Shown here: in pieces, positions 1 to 8,468 of the stretch | Position numbering within the stretch: position 1 is the stretch's first letter | Layout of the letters: every line of letters begins with the position of its first letter | From: Chloroflexota bacterium | GTDB lineage: Bacteria > Chloroflexota > Anaerolineae > Caldilineales > Caldilineaceae | Length of the DNA: 64,000 bases | Assembly: GCA_018969295.1 (NCBI GenBank) | Contig: JAGWYN010000001.1 | Location: forward strand, 259,050-323,049 | Direction: 5' to 3' | The notes under the pieces: model-generated | Told to the model about the DNA's origin: nothing | What the model saw: the letters and a program-made list of their open reading frames with translations, nothing else | Databases searched by the model: none | Made by a program: the position numbers and the translations under genes

Positions 1-541
1 GCGAGATGATCAAAATCGCCTTGGTTTTGGAGGTGATGGCCGCTTCGACCTCGGCGGGGCGCAGGTCAAAGTTGTCTTCCGGGTAGGTGGGCACCAGCAC
101 CATCTGTGCGCCTGCCTGGTGGATCGCCTCGTCGTAGCTGGTGTAGCGTGGGTCGGGCACCAGGATTTCGTCGCCGGGGTCGAGCAGCGTCTGCATGATC
201 AAGTAGAGCGCTTCCTGGCCGCCGTCGGTGATCAGAATCTCATCCGGGTGGGCTGGGATGCCGTTTTGTGCGTGCAGGTTGGCGGCCACGGCCTGGCGCA
301 GGTCAGCCAGGCCGGCGACCGGCAGCATTCTGTCGGCCCACCCGTCGCGCACGGCCGCCTGTGCAGCGGCGATCACATGTGCCGGGGTGTTCAGGTCCGG
401 GTCTCCCCGCCCCAGGGTGATCGCATCGGGAATCTGGGCTGCCAGCTCCATCAGGGCGTAGCGCAGCCGGGTGCCGTCTGCGGCGACCGCTCGCAGCTCC
501 TCGGGGGTGACAATTTGGCCGGGTGTGTGGTGGAGGGTCAT
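1..541 (-). CDS. Class I/II aminotransferase, N-terminal part (runs off window)
   Basis: Fold-type I PLP-dependent aminotransferase; about 180 N-terminal residues are visible before the window edge. The start ATG (541-539) lies 4 bases after the stop of the degenerate aminotransferase upstream, so the two are probably translationally coupled. Family landmarks visible are LGRGDPDLNTP, the GG-QEAL stretch and the DPGDEILVPDPRYTSYDEA segment. These match the complete aminotransferases at 13287 and 20701. The catalytic lysine would lie beyond the edge and cannot be checked. It is the last visible gene of the leftward GntR-led operon. The amino-acid substrate cannot be read from sequence. Confidence 0.88.
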   Translation of the reverse strand, partial: MTLHHTPGQIVTPEELRAVAADGTRLRYALMELAAQIPDAITLGRGDPDLNTPAHVIAAAQAAVRDGWADRMLPVAGLADLRQAVAANLHAQNGIPAHPDEILITDGGQEALYLIMQTLLDPGDEILVPDPRYTSYDEAIHQAGAQMVLVPTYPEDNFDLRPAEVEAAITSKTKAILIIS

Positions 542-545
542 CGGG

Positions 546-1610
546 TCAGGCTCCTTTGTACGCGTGCAGGCCGCGATCCAGTGCGGCCAGGGCGTTTGCC
601 CGCTCTTCCAGCGGGACGGCGATGCGCACGGTTCCAGGGTTGCCCAGGTCAGCGCCGTCCCGGACCAGCAGGCCAGCGCTGCGGCAGGCGGCTGTCAGGC
701 GGGCGCTGTCCACCCCTTGGGCCACCACAAAGGACAGGCTGTCGGCTCTGTGGCAGGCCACGCTGTGCTGTTTGAGCAGCGCCAGCAGTGCGGCCTGCCC
801 GACGGCATAGGGGGATTCGTCCGAGCCGCTCTCCTGGGCGGCAGCCAGCGCTGCATACTGGCTGGCCGCCGCTGTGCAGATGGTGATCGTCTGTTTGAGG
901 TCTCGCACGGGGGGGAAGACCTCTTTGCCGCCCGCCACCCAGCTGACCTGCCAGGCTGCCAGCCCGGGCACTGCGGCAAAGCTGCCGATCGTCAGCGTGC
1001 GTTCGGCCATGCCGGGCAGTGTGGCCAGCCGCACGAAGGGCACGTCGGGGCGCACAGGGCCCACGCTTTCGTCGGCGACCACGGTCAGGTTGGCGGCGAC
1101 GGCCCAGGCCGCCAGCTTCTGCAAGAGCGCTGGCGATGCCACTTCTCCGGTGACCGGGCTGGGGGTGCTCACGATCAGCAGCCCGCCCTGGGCCGCAGGC
1201 AGCTCGGCCAGGGGGTCAAAGGGATGGAGCGTCGCGCCGGCAAAGTCGACCGCTGGCCGGTAGAGCGCAGGGACCGGTGTCGGCAGATAGACCGTTCGGC
1301 CAGGGGCCAGGGCACGCACCGCCACATAGCGTGCCTCTGCCACGCTGCCACAGATGGTCACCTGACTTTCGTCGATGGCCAGCTGGCCGGCCACAGCCCG
1401 GCAGAGCGGGGCGATCCCAGGGCGTCGTGTGTAGTGGTCGCACTGGTGGCGCGCCATCGCGGTGGCTGTGGCTTCCCGCACCGCTGCGCTGCTGCTGCCA
1501 GCTGTCGTCTCGCCGCTCAGGTCCAGGGCGGTCGCCGCGCCGGCGGCGGGCGCCAACAGGCAGGCTCGCTGCGCCACCTGCTCTCCCAGTCTCGAAGGTG
1601 CCATGCTCAT
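546..1610 (-). CDS. Degenerate aminotransferase-fold protein lacking the PLP lysine
   Basis: A 354-residue protein that aligns along its length with the aminotransferase at 13287 (for example LPGMAERTL against LPGMRERTL, and TITICTAAASQYAALAAAQ against the same place there). Key cofactor residues are changed. The SK motif carrying the Schiff-base lysine reads S-F-A-A (alanine near 213), the asparagine of NPTG is proline (about 152), the tyrosine after Asp180 is lost, and the substrate arginine of GFRVGY is glutamine (about 221). Asp180 is kept. The frame is intact. The start overlaps the VOC stop (ATGA), and a normal aminotransferase starts 4 bases after its stop. It may be a structural or regulatory partner of that enzyme; a transaminase role is unlikely. 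Confidence 0.8.
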   Translation of the reverse strand: MSMAPSRLGEQVAQRACLLAPAAGAATALDLSGETTAGSSSAAVREATATAMARHQCDHYTRRPGIAPLCRAVAGQLAIDESQVTICGSVAEARYVAVRALAPGRTVYLPTPVPALYRPAVDFAGATLHPFDPLAELPAAQGGLLIVSTPSPVTGEVASPALLQKLAAWAVAANLTVVADESVGPVRPDVPFVRLATLPGMAERTLTIGSFAAVPGLAAWQVSWVAGGKEVFPPVRDLKQTITICTAAASQYAALAAAQESGSDESPYAVGQAALLALLKQHSVACHRADSLSFVVAQGVDSARLTAACRSAGLLVRDGADLGNPGTVRIAVPLEERANALAALDRGLHAYKGA

Positions 1611-2065
1611 ACACCCTGCGGCCGGTCGCCGCCTTCGCCTTCTTTATAGACCTGCATGAACTCGATCTCGATGCCGCTGACCTCGTCTTGCAGGAAGGCC
1701 ACCCACCCTTCTGGGTGGATATGGCTGCCGGTCACTTTGCAGGCTGAGCATTCTTTGAGGGTCGCGCCGTGGGCCTGGGCCTCTGCCAGCGCTGCGTCGA
1801 TATTCTCGACGGCAAAGCAGAGATGGTGCAGCCCTTCGTGTCCGCGCTGGTCGATCCAGCTCGCAAAACGGCCGTCGGCATCCATCGACTGGGTCACCTG
1901 GAATTCGATCCCACCGAGGTCAAAGACTGCGGCCCGGTTGCGGCTTTTGTAGAACTCTTTGACCTGCACCTCGTCGGACACGCCGAGCAGCCGTTTGTAG
2001 GCGTCCAGCGAGCGGTCGACATCGCGCACGGCAAAGGTCATGTGTTTGATCTGGGTCACCTTCAT
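1607..2065 (-). CDS. VOC-superfamily (glyoxalase/epimerase-like) protein
   Basis: About 152 residues with two beta-alpha-beta-beta-beta modules of the vicinal oxygen chelate superfamily. The first begins IKHMTFAVRDVD, the second GLHHLCFAVENID, and it ends GIEIEFMQ. The His, His and Glu are in the places where VOC enzymes hold their metal. Size and N-terminus resemble methylmalonyl-CoA epimerase, but substrate is unclear. I chose the ATG at 2065 because AGGAG sits about 8 bases upstream; a start at 2086 would place that signal inside the gene. It overlaps the next gene by four bases and belongs to the GntR-led operon. Confidence 0.8.
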   Translation of the reverse strand: MKVTQIKHMTFAVRDVDRSLDAYKRLLGVSDEVQVKEFYKSRNRAAVFDLGGIEFQVTQSMDADGRFASWIDQRGHEGLHHLCFAVENIDAALAEAQAHGATLKECSACKVTGSHIHPEGWVAFLQDEVSGIEIEFMQVYKEGEGGDRPQGV

Positions 2066-2090
2066 GGTTGTTTCTCCTCTGGACATGGGT

Positions 2091-2939
2091 TCATTGCATA
2101 GGAGCTCGTGCCAGCCGTTCTTGCATCGACTGGACGTACAGGGTCACTTTTTCGGGGGCAAAGGAAAAATCGTACCCTTCGCTTGCCAAGGTGCTGGCGA
2201 TTGGGCCGGCGTCGAAGCGCAGGCCGGTGTAGCGGTCGGGCGGCTGGGCAGCCAGCCAGACAAAAGCGGGCGCCAGTTCCAGCGCGTCACTCCAGTCGGC
2301 GCCGCCGGCGGCCCGTTGCTGGGCCTCCTGGTCGCGGCTGACTGAGGTGGGTTTGATCCGCCGGCCGGGGCCTATCGTGTTGACTGCGATCTGGTGGGGT
2401 CTGGCCTCCAGCGCCAGGGCTTGGGTAAAGCCTTCCAGGCCATGTTTGGCTGTGCAGTAGGCGACTTCGTCGACAAAGCCGCGCACGCTGGCCCCGCTGG
2501 CGATTGCGATGCAATGGCCGTGCTGTTGGCGCACCATGTGGGGCCAGACGGCCCAGACGCCGTGGTACACCCCTGTCAAGTTGACATCGATCATCTTGCG
2601 CCAGAAGGCTGGGGTATGGGCCTCGAAGGGGGCCAACGGCAGGATGGCGGCATTGCTGACCAGGATATCGACCCGTCCCCAGCGTTCGACGATCCTGGCG
2701 GCACTCTCCTGCATGGCGGCAGCATCGCACACATCAGTCAGCAGCGCCAGTGTTGTGCTGCCGGAGCGATCGACAGCTGCGTCGATCTCGTCGGCAGTGG
2801 CAGCCAGTTCATCGGCGTTGACATCGGTGATGCAGACGCGGGCCCCGGCCTGGGCCAGCCCGCGCGCGATGGCTGCGCCAAAGCCCCGCCCAGCCCCGGT
2901 CACCCAAGCCACCTGATTTTCTAACCGCTGCGGGATCAT
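2091..2939 (-). CDS. Short-chain dehydrogenase/reductase (SDR)
   Basis: A classical SDR of 282 residues. The nucleotide-binding glycine motif TGAGRGFG is near residues 15-22, NAA near 95, the catalytic serine lies in IASGAS, and the catalytic pair is in YCTAK. It probably oxidises or reduces a hydroxyl or keto group with NAD(P)(H). The segment after the active site contains VNTIGPGRRIKPT, and the C-terminus is longer than usual, which points to a specialised substrate pocket. It lies 4 bases after the DUF4438 gene in the same leftward operon, so its substrate is probably an intermediate of that pathway. Confidence 0.88.
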   Translation of the reverse strand: MIPQRLENQVAWVTGAGRGFGAAIARGLAQAGARVCITDVNADELAATADEIDAAVDRSGSTTLALLTDVCDAAAMQESAARIVERWGRVDILVSNAAILPLAPFEAHTPAFWRKMIDVNLTGVYHGVWAVWPHMVRQQHGHCIAIASGASVRGFVDEVAYCTAKHGLEGFTQALALEARPHQIAVNTIGPGRRIKPTSVSRDQEAQQRAAGGADWSDALELAPAFVWLAAQPPDRYTGLRFDAGPIASTLASEGYDFSFAPEKVTLYVQSMQERLARAPMQ

Positions 2940-2943
2940 GGGG

Positions 2944-3816
2944 TCAGCCGATCTGCAGCAGCGATTGGAGGTTGGCCTGGGGGACGACCAGGGGCTGGAG
3001 GGCTGGGCTCTTGCTGGTCATCAGCACCGCGATCCCAGGTCCATAGCCGCTGCGGAAGCTGCCTCCTTGGCAGACCACCCCGATCGTTGTGGCCCCGCGC
3101 AGGTAGCCATGGCCGTAGCGGCTGTCCCAGTCAGAGACGGCGACCAGGTCGCCAAAACGCAGATCTCCCAGCCCGGCCTCTTCAAACAGGTTGGGGTCGG
3201 AGGTCTGCAGGTTGAGGGCTCCATTTTCGCTGCCCAGCCCGGCGCCGGCGCCGGCCAGCACGCTGGGCACCACGCCTTTGACCGGCACGATCAGCGAGCC
3301 GTTGCTACCGACGTCGGGGTTGAGTGCGTCCAGCAAGGCGGGCGAGCAGCTTTTGAACTGGATGTCGGGGAATTCGGCCAGCTGCAGGCCGACGCCATGT
3401 GCCTGCACCTGAATTTTGTCGCCCGGCGCCATTTTTTCCAGCGCCGCGTCGTCGAAGTGGCAGATCACATGTTCGGCAAAACGTCCGCTTTTGCCGGTCA
3501 CCAGACCGGTGGCGCCGGCGGCGGCGCCGCTGACCACACGGGCTCGGTTGCCCAGACAGGCAAAGACACCGAGTGCAACGTTGGCCCCACCGCTGGCCTT
3601 GATCGAGACTCCTGGCTGGATCAGCTCTGCCGCCCAGCCCAAGGCACGGTCTCCCAGCCGGACATTGTAGACGATGCCGCCAAAGGCCGGCAGGAGCAGC
3701 GGCTCGCCTGCAGCCGAGACCAGATAGGGGCTGGCCGGCAGCCCGGGCATGGCTGGGTTGGCGATCTCCCCCAGCACCGAAATTTTTACCAGTTGAGACA
3801 GGTTTGTGGTCAACAT
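2944..3816 (-). CDS. DUF4438 family protein (paralogue A)
   Basis: A 290-residue protein that I match to DUF4438 from the GGIVYNVRLGDRALGWAAELIQPGVS segment and the YGHGYLRGATTIGVV segment. It aligns along its length with the next gene upstream in the operon. No signal peptide or membrane segment is seen, and the function of the family is not known to me. Conserved Gly, Asp and His residues around VGD and DSRYGHGY may form an active or metal site (inference). It ends 4 bases before the SDR start and follows its paralogue by 15 bases, which suggests a two-subunit complex. Confidence 0.75.
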   Translation of the reverse strand: MLTTNLSQLVKISVLGEIANPAMPGLPASPYLVSAAGEPLLLPAFGGIVYNVRLGDRALGWAAELIQPGVSIKASGGANVALGVFACLGNRARVVSGAAAGATGLVTGKSGRFAEHVICHFDDAALEKMAPGDKIQVQAHGVGLQLAEFPDIQFKSCSPALLDALNPDVGSNGSLIVPVKGVVPSVLAGAGAGLGSENGALNLQTSDPNLFEEAGLGDLRFGDLVAVSDWDSRYGHGYLRGATTIGVVCQGGSFRSGYGPGIAVLMTSKSPALQPLVVPQANLQSLLQIG

Positions 3817-3831
3817 AGCAGCCCTTTACCC

Positions 3832-4686
3832 TCAGCGAATTCCAAAAAAATGGGCGAGATTGGCGGTGGGGTCAATGACGGGCTCGATCGAGCCGTCGAC
3901 GCAGGCCAGCAGATCCTGGCAGCCTGGTCCATGCCCGGTCATCACCGAGTCGCCGTGCATGATCAGCCCGATCGAGATGCCGCCGGGCAGGTAGCCACGT
4001 CCGTAGCGGTGGTCGGTGTCCATCACCGCCACCAGGTCGCCCAGCCGCAGCTGGTCGGCGCCGTACTCGGCCAGCGCTGCGCGGTCGCCGGTCATCAGGT
4101 CCTGGTCGACAAACTCCGGGGTCAGTTCGGCGCCGCTGCCCATGATGTGGGCAGGCAGGCAGGCCACGACCGGCACCTGCAGCTTGCCAGAGGGGGAAGG
4201 GCGCAGCCCCCACCGTTCGAGCAAGGTGGGGCCCGCTTTTTTGACCAGCACCCCGGGGAAATCCAGCAGTTGCAAACCGCGCCCGGCAGTTTTGATCACG
4301 ATGCGGTCGCCGACCGACAACAAATCGAGCACCTCTGGCGCAAAATCGACCAGCAGCCGGGCATGCTCGCCTGTGACGATGCCGCGGGCGCCGTTGGCGG
4401 GGCCGCTAGCCACAAAGGCTTCGTTGCCCACACAGGTCAAATAGTGCATGGCATGATCGACATCCGAGTCTGGGTGGGCGATCGAGACCCCAGGCTCGAC
4501 ATGGTCGCCCGCCCAGCCGTAGGCGGGATCGCCCACGCGGGCGTTGTAGACGATCCCCGCCATCCCGATCAGCACCCGTCCGACTCCTTCGGTGTCGGGC
4601 CGATAGGGGGAGCGGTCCAGCGTGGGGGCGCTGATGAAGCCGGAGACCGCCAAGGTCACAATCTCATTTTGATTGGTGCGTACCAT
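3832..4686 (-). CDS. DUF4438 family protein (paralogue B)
   Basis: A 284-residue paralogue of the neighbouring protein. Shared landmarks include AGIVYNARVGDPAYGWAGDH, NGARGIVTGEHARL, GLQLLDFPGV and MDTDHRYGRGYLPGGISIG. It is probably cytoplasmic, as there is no signal peptide. A purine-rich stretch, GGGAGAAAGAAC, precedes the ATG. Two divergent copies side by side in a catabolic operon suggest a heteromeric enzyme or two related steps. The function is unknown; the operon context (dehydrogenase, SDR, aminotransferases) suggests metabolism rather than structure. Confidence 0.75.
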   Translation of the reverse strand: MVRTNQNEIVTLAVSGFISAPTLDRSPYRPDTEGVGRVLIGMAGIVYNARVGDPAYGWAGDHVEPGVSIAHPDSDVDHAMHYLTCVGNEAFVASGPANGARGIVTGEHARLLVDFAPEVLDLLSVGDRIVIKTAGRGLQLLDFPGVLVKKAGPTLLERWGLRPSPSGKLQVPVVACLPAHIMGSGAELTPEFVDQDLMTGDRAALAEYGADQLRLGDLVAVMDTDHRYGRGYLPGGISIGLIMHGDSVMTGHGPGCQDLLACVDGSIEPVIDPTANLAHFFGIR

Positions 4687-4711
4687 TGTTCTTTCTCCCT
4701 GGCAGATCTAC

Positions 4712-5719
4712 TCAAAGCACCCGGTGGGCCAGCGCGTCGCCCCGGGCGAAACGCTGGACATTGGCCAGCACATCCCCCATCTGCCGGTCGCGCGCGCCGC
4801 CCGAGCCGCCGCCGATGTGCGGGGTCAAAATCACATTGTCGCACAGCAGCAGCGGGTGGTCGTAGGGGATCGGCTCGTACACAAAGACATCTAGCCCAGC
4901 CCCGGCGATCTGCCGGCTTTGGAGGGCAGCGACCAGCGCCTCCTCGTCGACTACACCGCCCCGGCAGATGTTGACGAGGTAGGCGCTGGGTTTCATCAGC
5001 GCCAGCTCGCGGGCGGCGATCATTTTTTCGGTCTCTGGGGTCAGCGGTGTCGCCAGCAGCACAAAGTCGGCGCTGCGCAGCAGCGTCTCTTTGTCGGCAT
5101 AGGTGACGCCCTCGGCCGCTTCGAGCGATTCGGGCAGCCGCGTGCGTTTGTGGTAAATCACCGACATGCCAAAGGCACGGGCCCGCCGTGCCGTTTCGGT
5201 GCCGATTTCGCCGAAGCCGAGCACGCCCAGCGTATGTCCGGTCACCTCAAAAAGGCCGGGGAGCTGCATCCATTGAAACTTGTGGCGGCGTTGTTCGGTG
5301 CGGATCGGCTCGACGCCCAAGGTGCGGTAGGCGCCGCTCACGGTGTCGGCGTGGCCGCGCACCAGCTTTTTGCTCAGCGCCAGGATCAGGGTCATCGCCA
5401 GCTCGGCCACGGCGATGCAGCCGTGCAGAGGCATGGTGGCGACGGCCACCCCTGCCTGGCGGGCGGCCGCCAGGTCGATGCCGTCTGGCCGGCTGCCGTA
5501 GCGCTGGATCAGTTTGAGGCGGGGAGCGGCAGCGATCATGGCGGCGTCGACCGCTCGGTTTTGTGTCACGAGGGCGTCGGCGTCGGCGAGCAGCGCCGCC
5601 AGGGCCTGCGGGTCGCTGTCGGCCGGGGCCAGCAGCCGCAGCTCCGGCGCCAGCGGCGCAATCCATTCAAAATCAGCCGCCCCTTTCGGGTCGGCCAGCA
5701 CGACTGTGAACTGTTGCAT
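4712..5719 (-). CDS. D-isomer-specific 2-hydroxyacid dehydrogenase
   Basis: A 335-residue NAD-dependent dehydrogenase. It has the Rossmann motif VLGFGEIGTETARRA in the middle, the catalytic Arg in NICRGGVVDEEAL, the Glu in the GLDVFVYEPIP segment and the His in ILTPHIGGG. These are the standard catalytic residues of the family. It should interconvert a 2-keto acid and a D-2-hydroxyacid, which fits a pathway with several transaminases making keto acids. It starts 7 bases after the GntR gene stop. A second member of the family is at 18496 in the divergent operon. Confidence 0.9.
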   Translation of the reverse strand: MQQFTVVLADPKGAADFEWIAPLAPELRLLAPADSDPQALAALLADADALVTQNRAVDAAMIAAAPRLKLIQRYGSRPDGIDLAAARQAGVAVATMPLHGCIAVAELAMTLILALSKKLVRGHADTVSGAYRTLGVEPIRTEQRRHKFQWMQLPGLFEVTGHTLGVLGFGEIGTETARRARAFGMSVIYHKRTRLPESLEAAEGVTYADKETLLRSADFVLLATPLTPETEKMIAARELALMKPSAYLVNICRGGVVDEEALVAALQSRQIAGAGLDVFVYEPIPYDHPLLLCDNVILTPHIGGGSGGARDRQMGDVLANVQRFARGDALAHRVL

Positions 5720-5726
5720 AGTCCCC

Positions 5727-6437
5727 CTAGCTTGGTGATGTGAGCGCGGGCGATGCCGCCTCTTCTGTCTCTGCTGGCCAGTTGGCCAGCAGATTGTGCA
5801 GCGACTCGGCGATGTGGTCGCTCAGGATCTGCTTGGCCAGCGGCTTGTTGCGCTGGCGCAGCGCGGTGATCAGGGTGGGGTGGCTGCCGACCACCTCGTC
5901 CAGGAAGGTGTAAATGCGGTGGCGGGTGCGCAGGCAGCGCCGCATCCCGACTTCGAGCGTCAGCCACAGCTTGTGGGCCAGCTCGTGGTGGGAGTGAGCG
6001 ATCAGATACTCGTGGAACTGCAGGTCGATCTCGACCAGCCGTACGAGGTCGCCGCTGCGAGCGACTGTCCGCATCTCTTCGACTACGCTGTCGAGAGGGT
6101 CGATCTCAGCGTCTGTCATGCGGTCGAGGGCGCGGTCGAGGGCCAGCAGTTCGAGGGCGGTGCGGACCGAATAGAGCTCTTCGACATACTGGCGGGTCAG
6201 CGGTGTGACGACCACCCCTTTGTAGGGGACGCTTTGCAGCAGACCTTCCTGTTCCAGCTGGCCAAGTGCCTCGCGGATCGGGCCGCGGCTGACCCCCAGC
6301 TGTTCGGCGATCTGGGCCTGGTTGAATTCAGCGCCGGGCGGCAGCGTGCCTTCGACGATCAGCTGCCGCAAAATCCCCGTCACATTCTCCTTGAGCGTCC
6401 GTGGCTCAATACGCTGAAGGTGTTCTAGAGTGTTCAC
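5727..6437 (-). CDS. GntR-family transcriptional regulator (FadR subfamily, FCD domain)
   Basis: A 236-residue regulator. Its winged helix spans about residues 15-80 (AQIAEQLGVSRGPIREALGQLEQEGLL), followed by an all-helical FCD ligand domain. The FCD metal-type residues are visible: Asp and His in EIDLQFHEYLI, the His in SHPTLI and the His near ILSDHIAES. Such regulators usually sense a small carboxylate or amine and are autorepressed. It is the first gene of the leftward operon. A TTGACA-17-TATCAT promoter overlapped by a palindrome lies just upstream at 6517-6560. I infer that it controls both divergent operons here and the cluster at 36239. Confidence 0.93.
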   Translation of the reverse strand: MNTLEHLQRIEPRTLKENVTGILRQLIVEGTLPPGAEFNQAQIAEQLGVSRGPIREALGQLEQEGLLQSVPYKGVVVTPLTRQYVEELYSVRTALELLALDRALDRMTDAEIDPLDSVVEEMRTVARSGDLVRLVEIDLQFHEYLIAHSHHELAHKLWLTLEVGMRRCLRTRHRIYTFLDEVVGSHPTLITALRQRNKPLAKQILSDHIAESLHNLLANWPAETEEAASPALTSPS

Positions 6438-6516
6438 AAGTCCTCACCAACTGTGCAGCTTTGCACGGTGCTTACTGGGAAGTCGCCAAAAAGGTGATTG
6501 ACATCGTCTGGAAGGT

Positions 6517-6560
6517 ATGATACGCTTTTCAGGTATGTTTGTCAACTGTCAACAGTTGAC
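6517..6560 (-). promoter_or_regulatory. Leftward promoter with GntR-type palindromic operator
   Basis: Read leftward, TTGACA (6545-6540) and TATCAT (6522-6517) are 17 bases apart. The -35 box lies inside a perfect inverted repeat at 6541-6560 (arms GTCAACTG and CAGTTGAC around TCAA), which also contains GTCAAC-A-GTTGAC. The same palindrome and promoter layout occur at 36239-36280. This is a likely autoregulatory site for the GntR gene that starts at 6437. The rest of 6438-6879 holds the repeat at 6656 and the leader of the rightward operon, and no gene. Confidence 0.7.
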
Positions 6561-6655
6561 TTGTTCCGTCCGGAACAGCTGCACACCAACCGAATCAGAC
6601 GCCGCCCCCGGCACTCCAAGAGTGCCGCCAGGATCCTACCAGCCATTGGGCCAGA

Positions 6656-6700
6656 TCCCAACTGGTCAGATCCCAACTGGTCAGATCCCAACTGGTCAGA
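6656..6700. repeat. Three tandem 15-bp repeats upstream of the transporter operon
   Basis: Three exact copies of TCCCAACTGGTCAGA stand head to tail, preceded by a partial copy ending CCAGA and followed by TCCCAG. They lie 180 bases before the binding-protein start and 95 bases after the palindrome. The regular 15-base period and the leader position suggest a multi-site binding region for a regulator. A simple slippage repeat is the alternative. Confidence 0.75.
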
Positions 6701-6879
6701 TCCCAGGGAGGGGTGGATTACGGTGTCGGCGTCCTGCCCGTTGACGGCAGGGCGCTCCCTCAGGTGTGGCGCACAGCTCTGACCGGGACGGTGCTGTCCT
6801 GTGACGTTCGCATCCCCCCTTGCGCGGTCTATTACAGTTTGAACAGGTTGTTTGGATGGGTGTCAAGGAGGCTCAGAAG

Positions 6880-8451
6880 ATGAAGCACAGGATCGTCGGT
6901 GTCTGGTTGGTTGTTTGGCTTGTCGGGTTGGTCTTGACAGGCTGTGTGGCGGCGCCTGCTGCAGCGCCTGCCGCAGAGGGGGGGGAGCCGCAACGTGGCG
7001 GCATCCTGACCGTCGCCCGCTCTGCGGATGTCAACTTGTGGGATCCCAAGTATACGAACGACAATTATTCTTTGTGGGCTGAGATGCAGATCTACGCCAC
7101 GTTGATGCAGAATTCTCCGGACGGTTTGCAGCTGAACCCCTGGCTGGCGGAGTCCTACGAATTCAACGAGGACGCCACCGAGGTGACGTTCAAACTGCAC
7201 GACGACGCTCAGTTCTGCGATGGCAGCCCGATCACGGCCGAAGATGTCAGGTGGTCGCTGGAGCGCAGCCGGGAGCCGGATTCGAACGTGTCGTGGCAGT
7301 TTTTCTCCAACCCGGTCATTGAGGTGGTCGACGATTTGACCCTCAAATTCACGCTGGACCGCCCGAACGTGGCCTTTCCCCACTATCTGACCTTGTGGGG
7401 CATGTCGGTGCTCTCGAAGAAGCATGCCGAGACCGTTGGGGTCGAGGCGCTTTCTACGCAGCCGCTGGGGTCTGGCCCCTTCTGTCTGGACCGCTGGGAC
7501 AAAGGCCAGCTGGTCGTGTTGAAACCCAACCCCGGCTACTGGGGGGAGGACCGCCCGTTGGTCGACGAGGTGCATCTGCGCGTGGTGCAGGATGACAACG
7601 CCCGTGTGCTGCAAGTTCAGACCGGCGAAGTGGACATTGCCCTGGACATCCCCTACGCACAGGTCGAGGCATTGAAAGGTGCCCCTGGCGTAGAGGTCTT
7701 TGTCGACACGCTTTATGGCACAGCCGCCATCCCGCTCAACCAGCGGACGGTCCCGCAGTTTGCCGACAAGAAGATTCGCCAGGCGATGGCGCATGCGATC
7801 GACCGGCAGGCCCTGGTTGACGCTGTCCTGTTGGGCCAGGGGGAGGTGGCCAAGTCACCTTTCTACGGGCCAGCCATTCTCTACTGGACCGGCGACTTCG
7901 AGATCCCCTACGACCTGGAGAAGGCTCGCCAGCTGATGGCTGAATCCAGCGCGCCCGACGGGTTTGCCACCGAGCTGATCATCACCTCCGGCGACACGAT
8001 GGCAGCCCAGACCGCTGTCATCCTCAAAGACCAGCTGGCGCAGATCAATGTCGACGTCACCATCACGCCAGTGGAAGCGGGCACCTGGTGGGAGATGTGG
8101 TCAGGGGGCACCTATCAGATGCTCTACAAGCTGGGCACGAACGACGTGATCGACCCGGCTGAAAATCTGCCCTTTGACTTCTGGTCGGTCGAGGATGGGG
8201 GCTCGGACGCAGCGTTCACCGGCTTTTACAACGAACGCATCGTGGAGCTGAGCCAGGCGGCTGAGCGGGAGTTCGACAATGCGAAGCGGGCGGAGCTCTA
8301 CTATGAGCTGCAGCAGATTGCCATGGACGAGACCCCCCAGCTGTGGCTCTTCCATCCGTCCAACCGTTGGGCGACGCGCGACAACGTCGAAGGGTTCTCC
8401 GTCTTCCCCACCGGCCTGCATCGTTTCTGGCTGGCGTCGAAGACGCAGTAG
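6880..8451 (+). CDS. Peptide/opine-type ABC transporter substrate-binding lipoprotein
   Basis: A family 5 (DppA/OppA-like) extracellular solute-binding protein of about 523 residues. The ATG at 6880 has AAGGAGG 8 bases upstream; the in-frame start at 6820 lacks a signal. The N-terminus is a lipoprotein signal peptide with lipobox LTGC near residue 20. The mature start is Ala/Pro-rich, followed by typical family segments (LAESYEFNEDATEVTFKL, ITAEDVRWSLERS, KKIRQAMAHAIDRQAL). It captures the substrate outside the membrane for the permeases that follow. A strong hairpin after the stop separates it from them, a common way to give the binding protein excess expression. Confidence 0.93.
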   Translation: MKHRIVGVWLVVWLVGLVLTGCVAAPAAAPAAEGGEPQRGGILTVARSADVNLWDPKYTNDNYSLWAEMQIYATLMQNSPDGLQLNPWLAESYEFNEDATEVTFKLHDDAQFCDGSPITAEDVRWSLERSREPDSNVSWQFFSNPVIEVVDDLTLKFTLDRPNVAFPHYLTLWGMSVLSKKHAETVGVEALSTQPLGSGPFCLDRWDKGQLVVLKPNPGYWGEDRPLVDEVHLRVVQDDNARVLQVQTGEVDIALDIPYAQVEALKGAPGVEVFVDTLYGTAAIPLNQRTVPQFADKKIRQAMAHAIDRQALVDAVLLGQGEVAKSPFYGPAILYWTGDFEIPYDLEKARQLMAESSAPDGFATELIITSGDTMAAQTAVILKDQLAQINVDVTITPVEAGTWWEMWSGGTYQMLYKLGTNDVIDPAENLPFDFWSVEDGGSDAAFTGFYNERIVELSQAAEREFDNAKRAELYYELQQIAMDETPQLWLFHPSNRWATRDNVEGFSVFPTGLHRFWLASKTQ

Positions 8452-8468
8452 GGTTCGGTTGAGGAAGG

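Noticed and set aside
546..1610. Reading the degenerate aminotransferase as a sequencing error or pseudogene
   Set aside because: The frame is complete, the overlaps on both sides are exact, and the changes are spread over several active-site positions, not one frameshift.
2938..4974. A 678-codon open frame on the plus strand opposite the DUF4438 genes
   Set aside because: It is the mirror of recognised minus-strand genes in GC-rich DNA, with no domain, and its length comes from the codon bias of the real genes.
6656..6700. Tandem repeats considered as a small CRISPR or iteron origin
   Set aside because: There are only three units with no spacers, no cas genes and no replication gene nearby.
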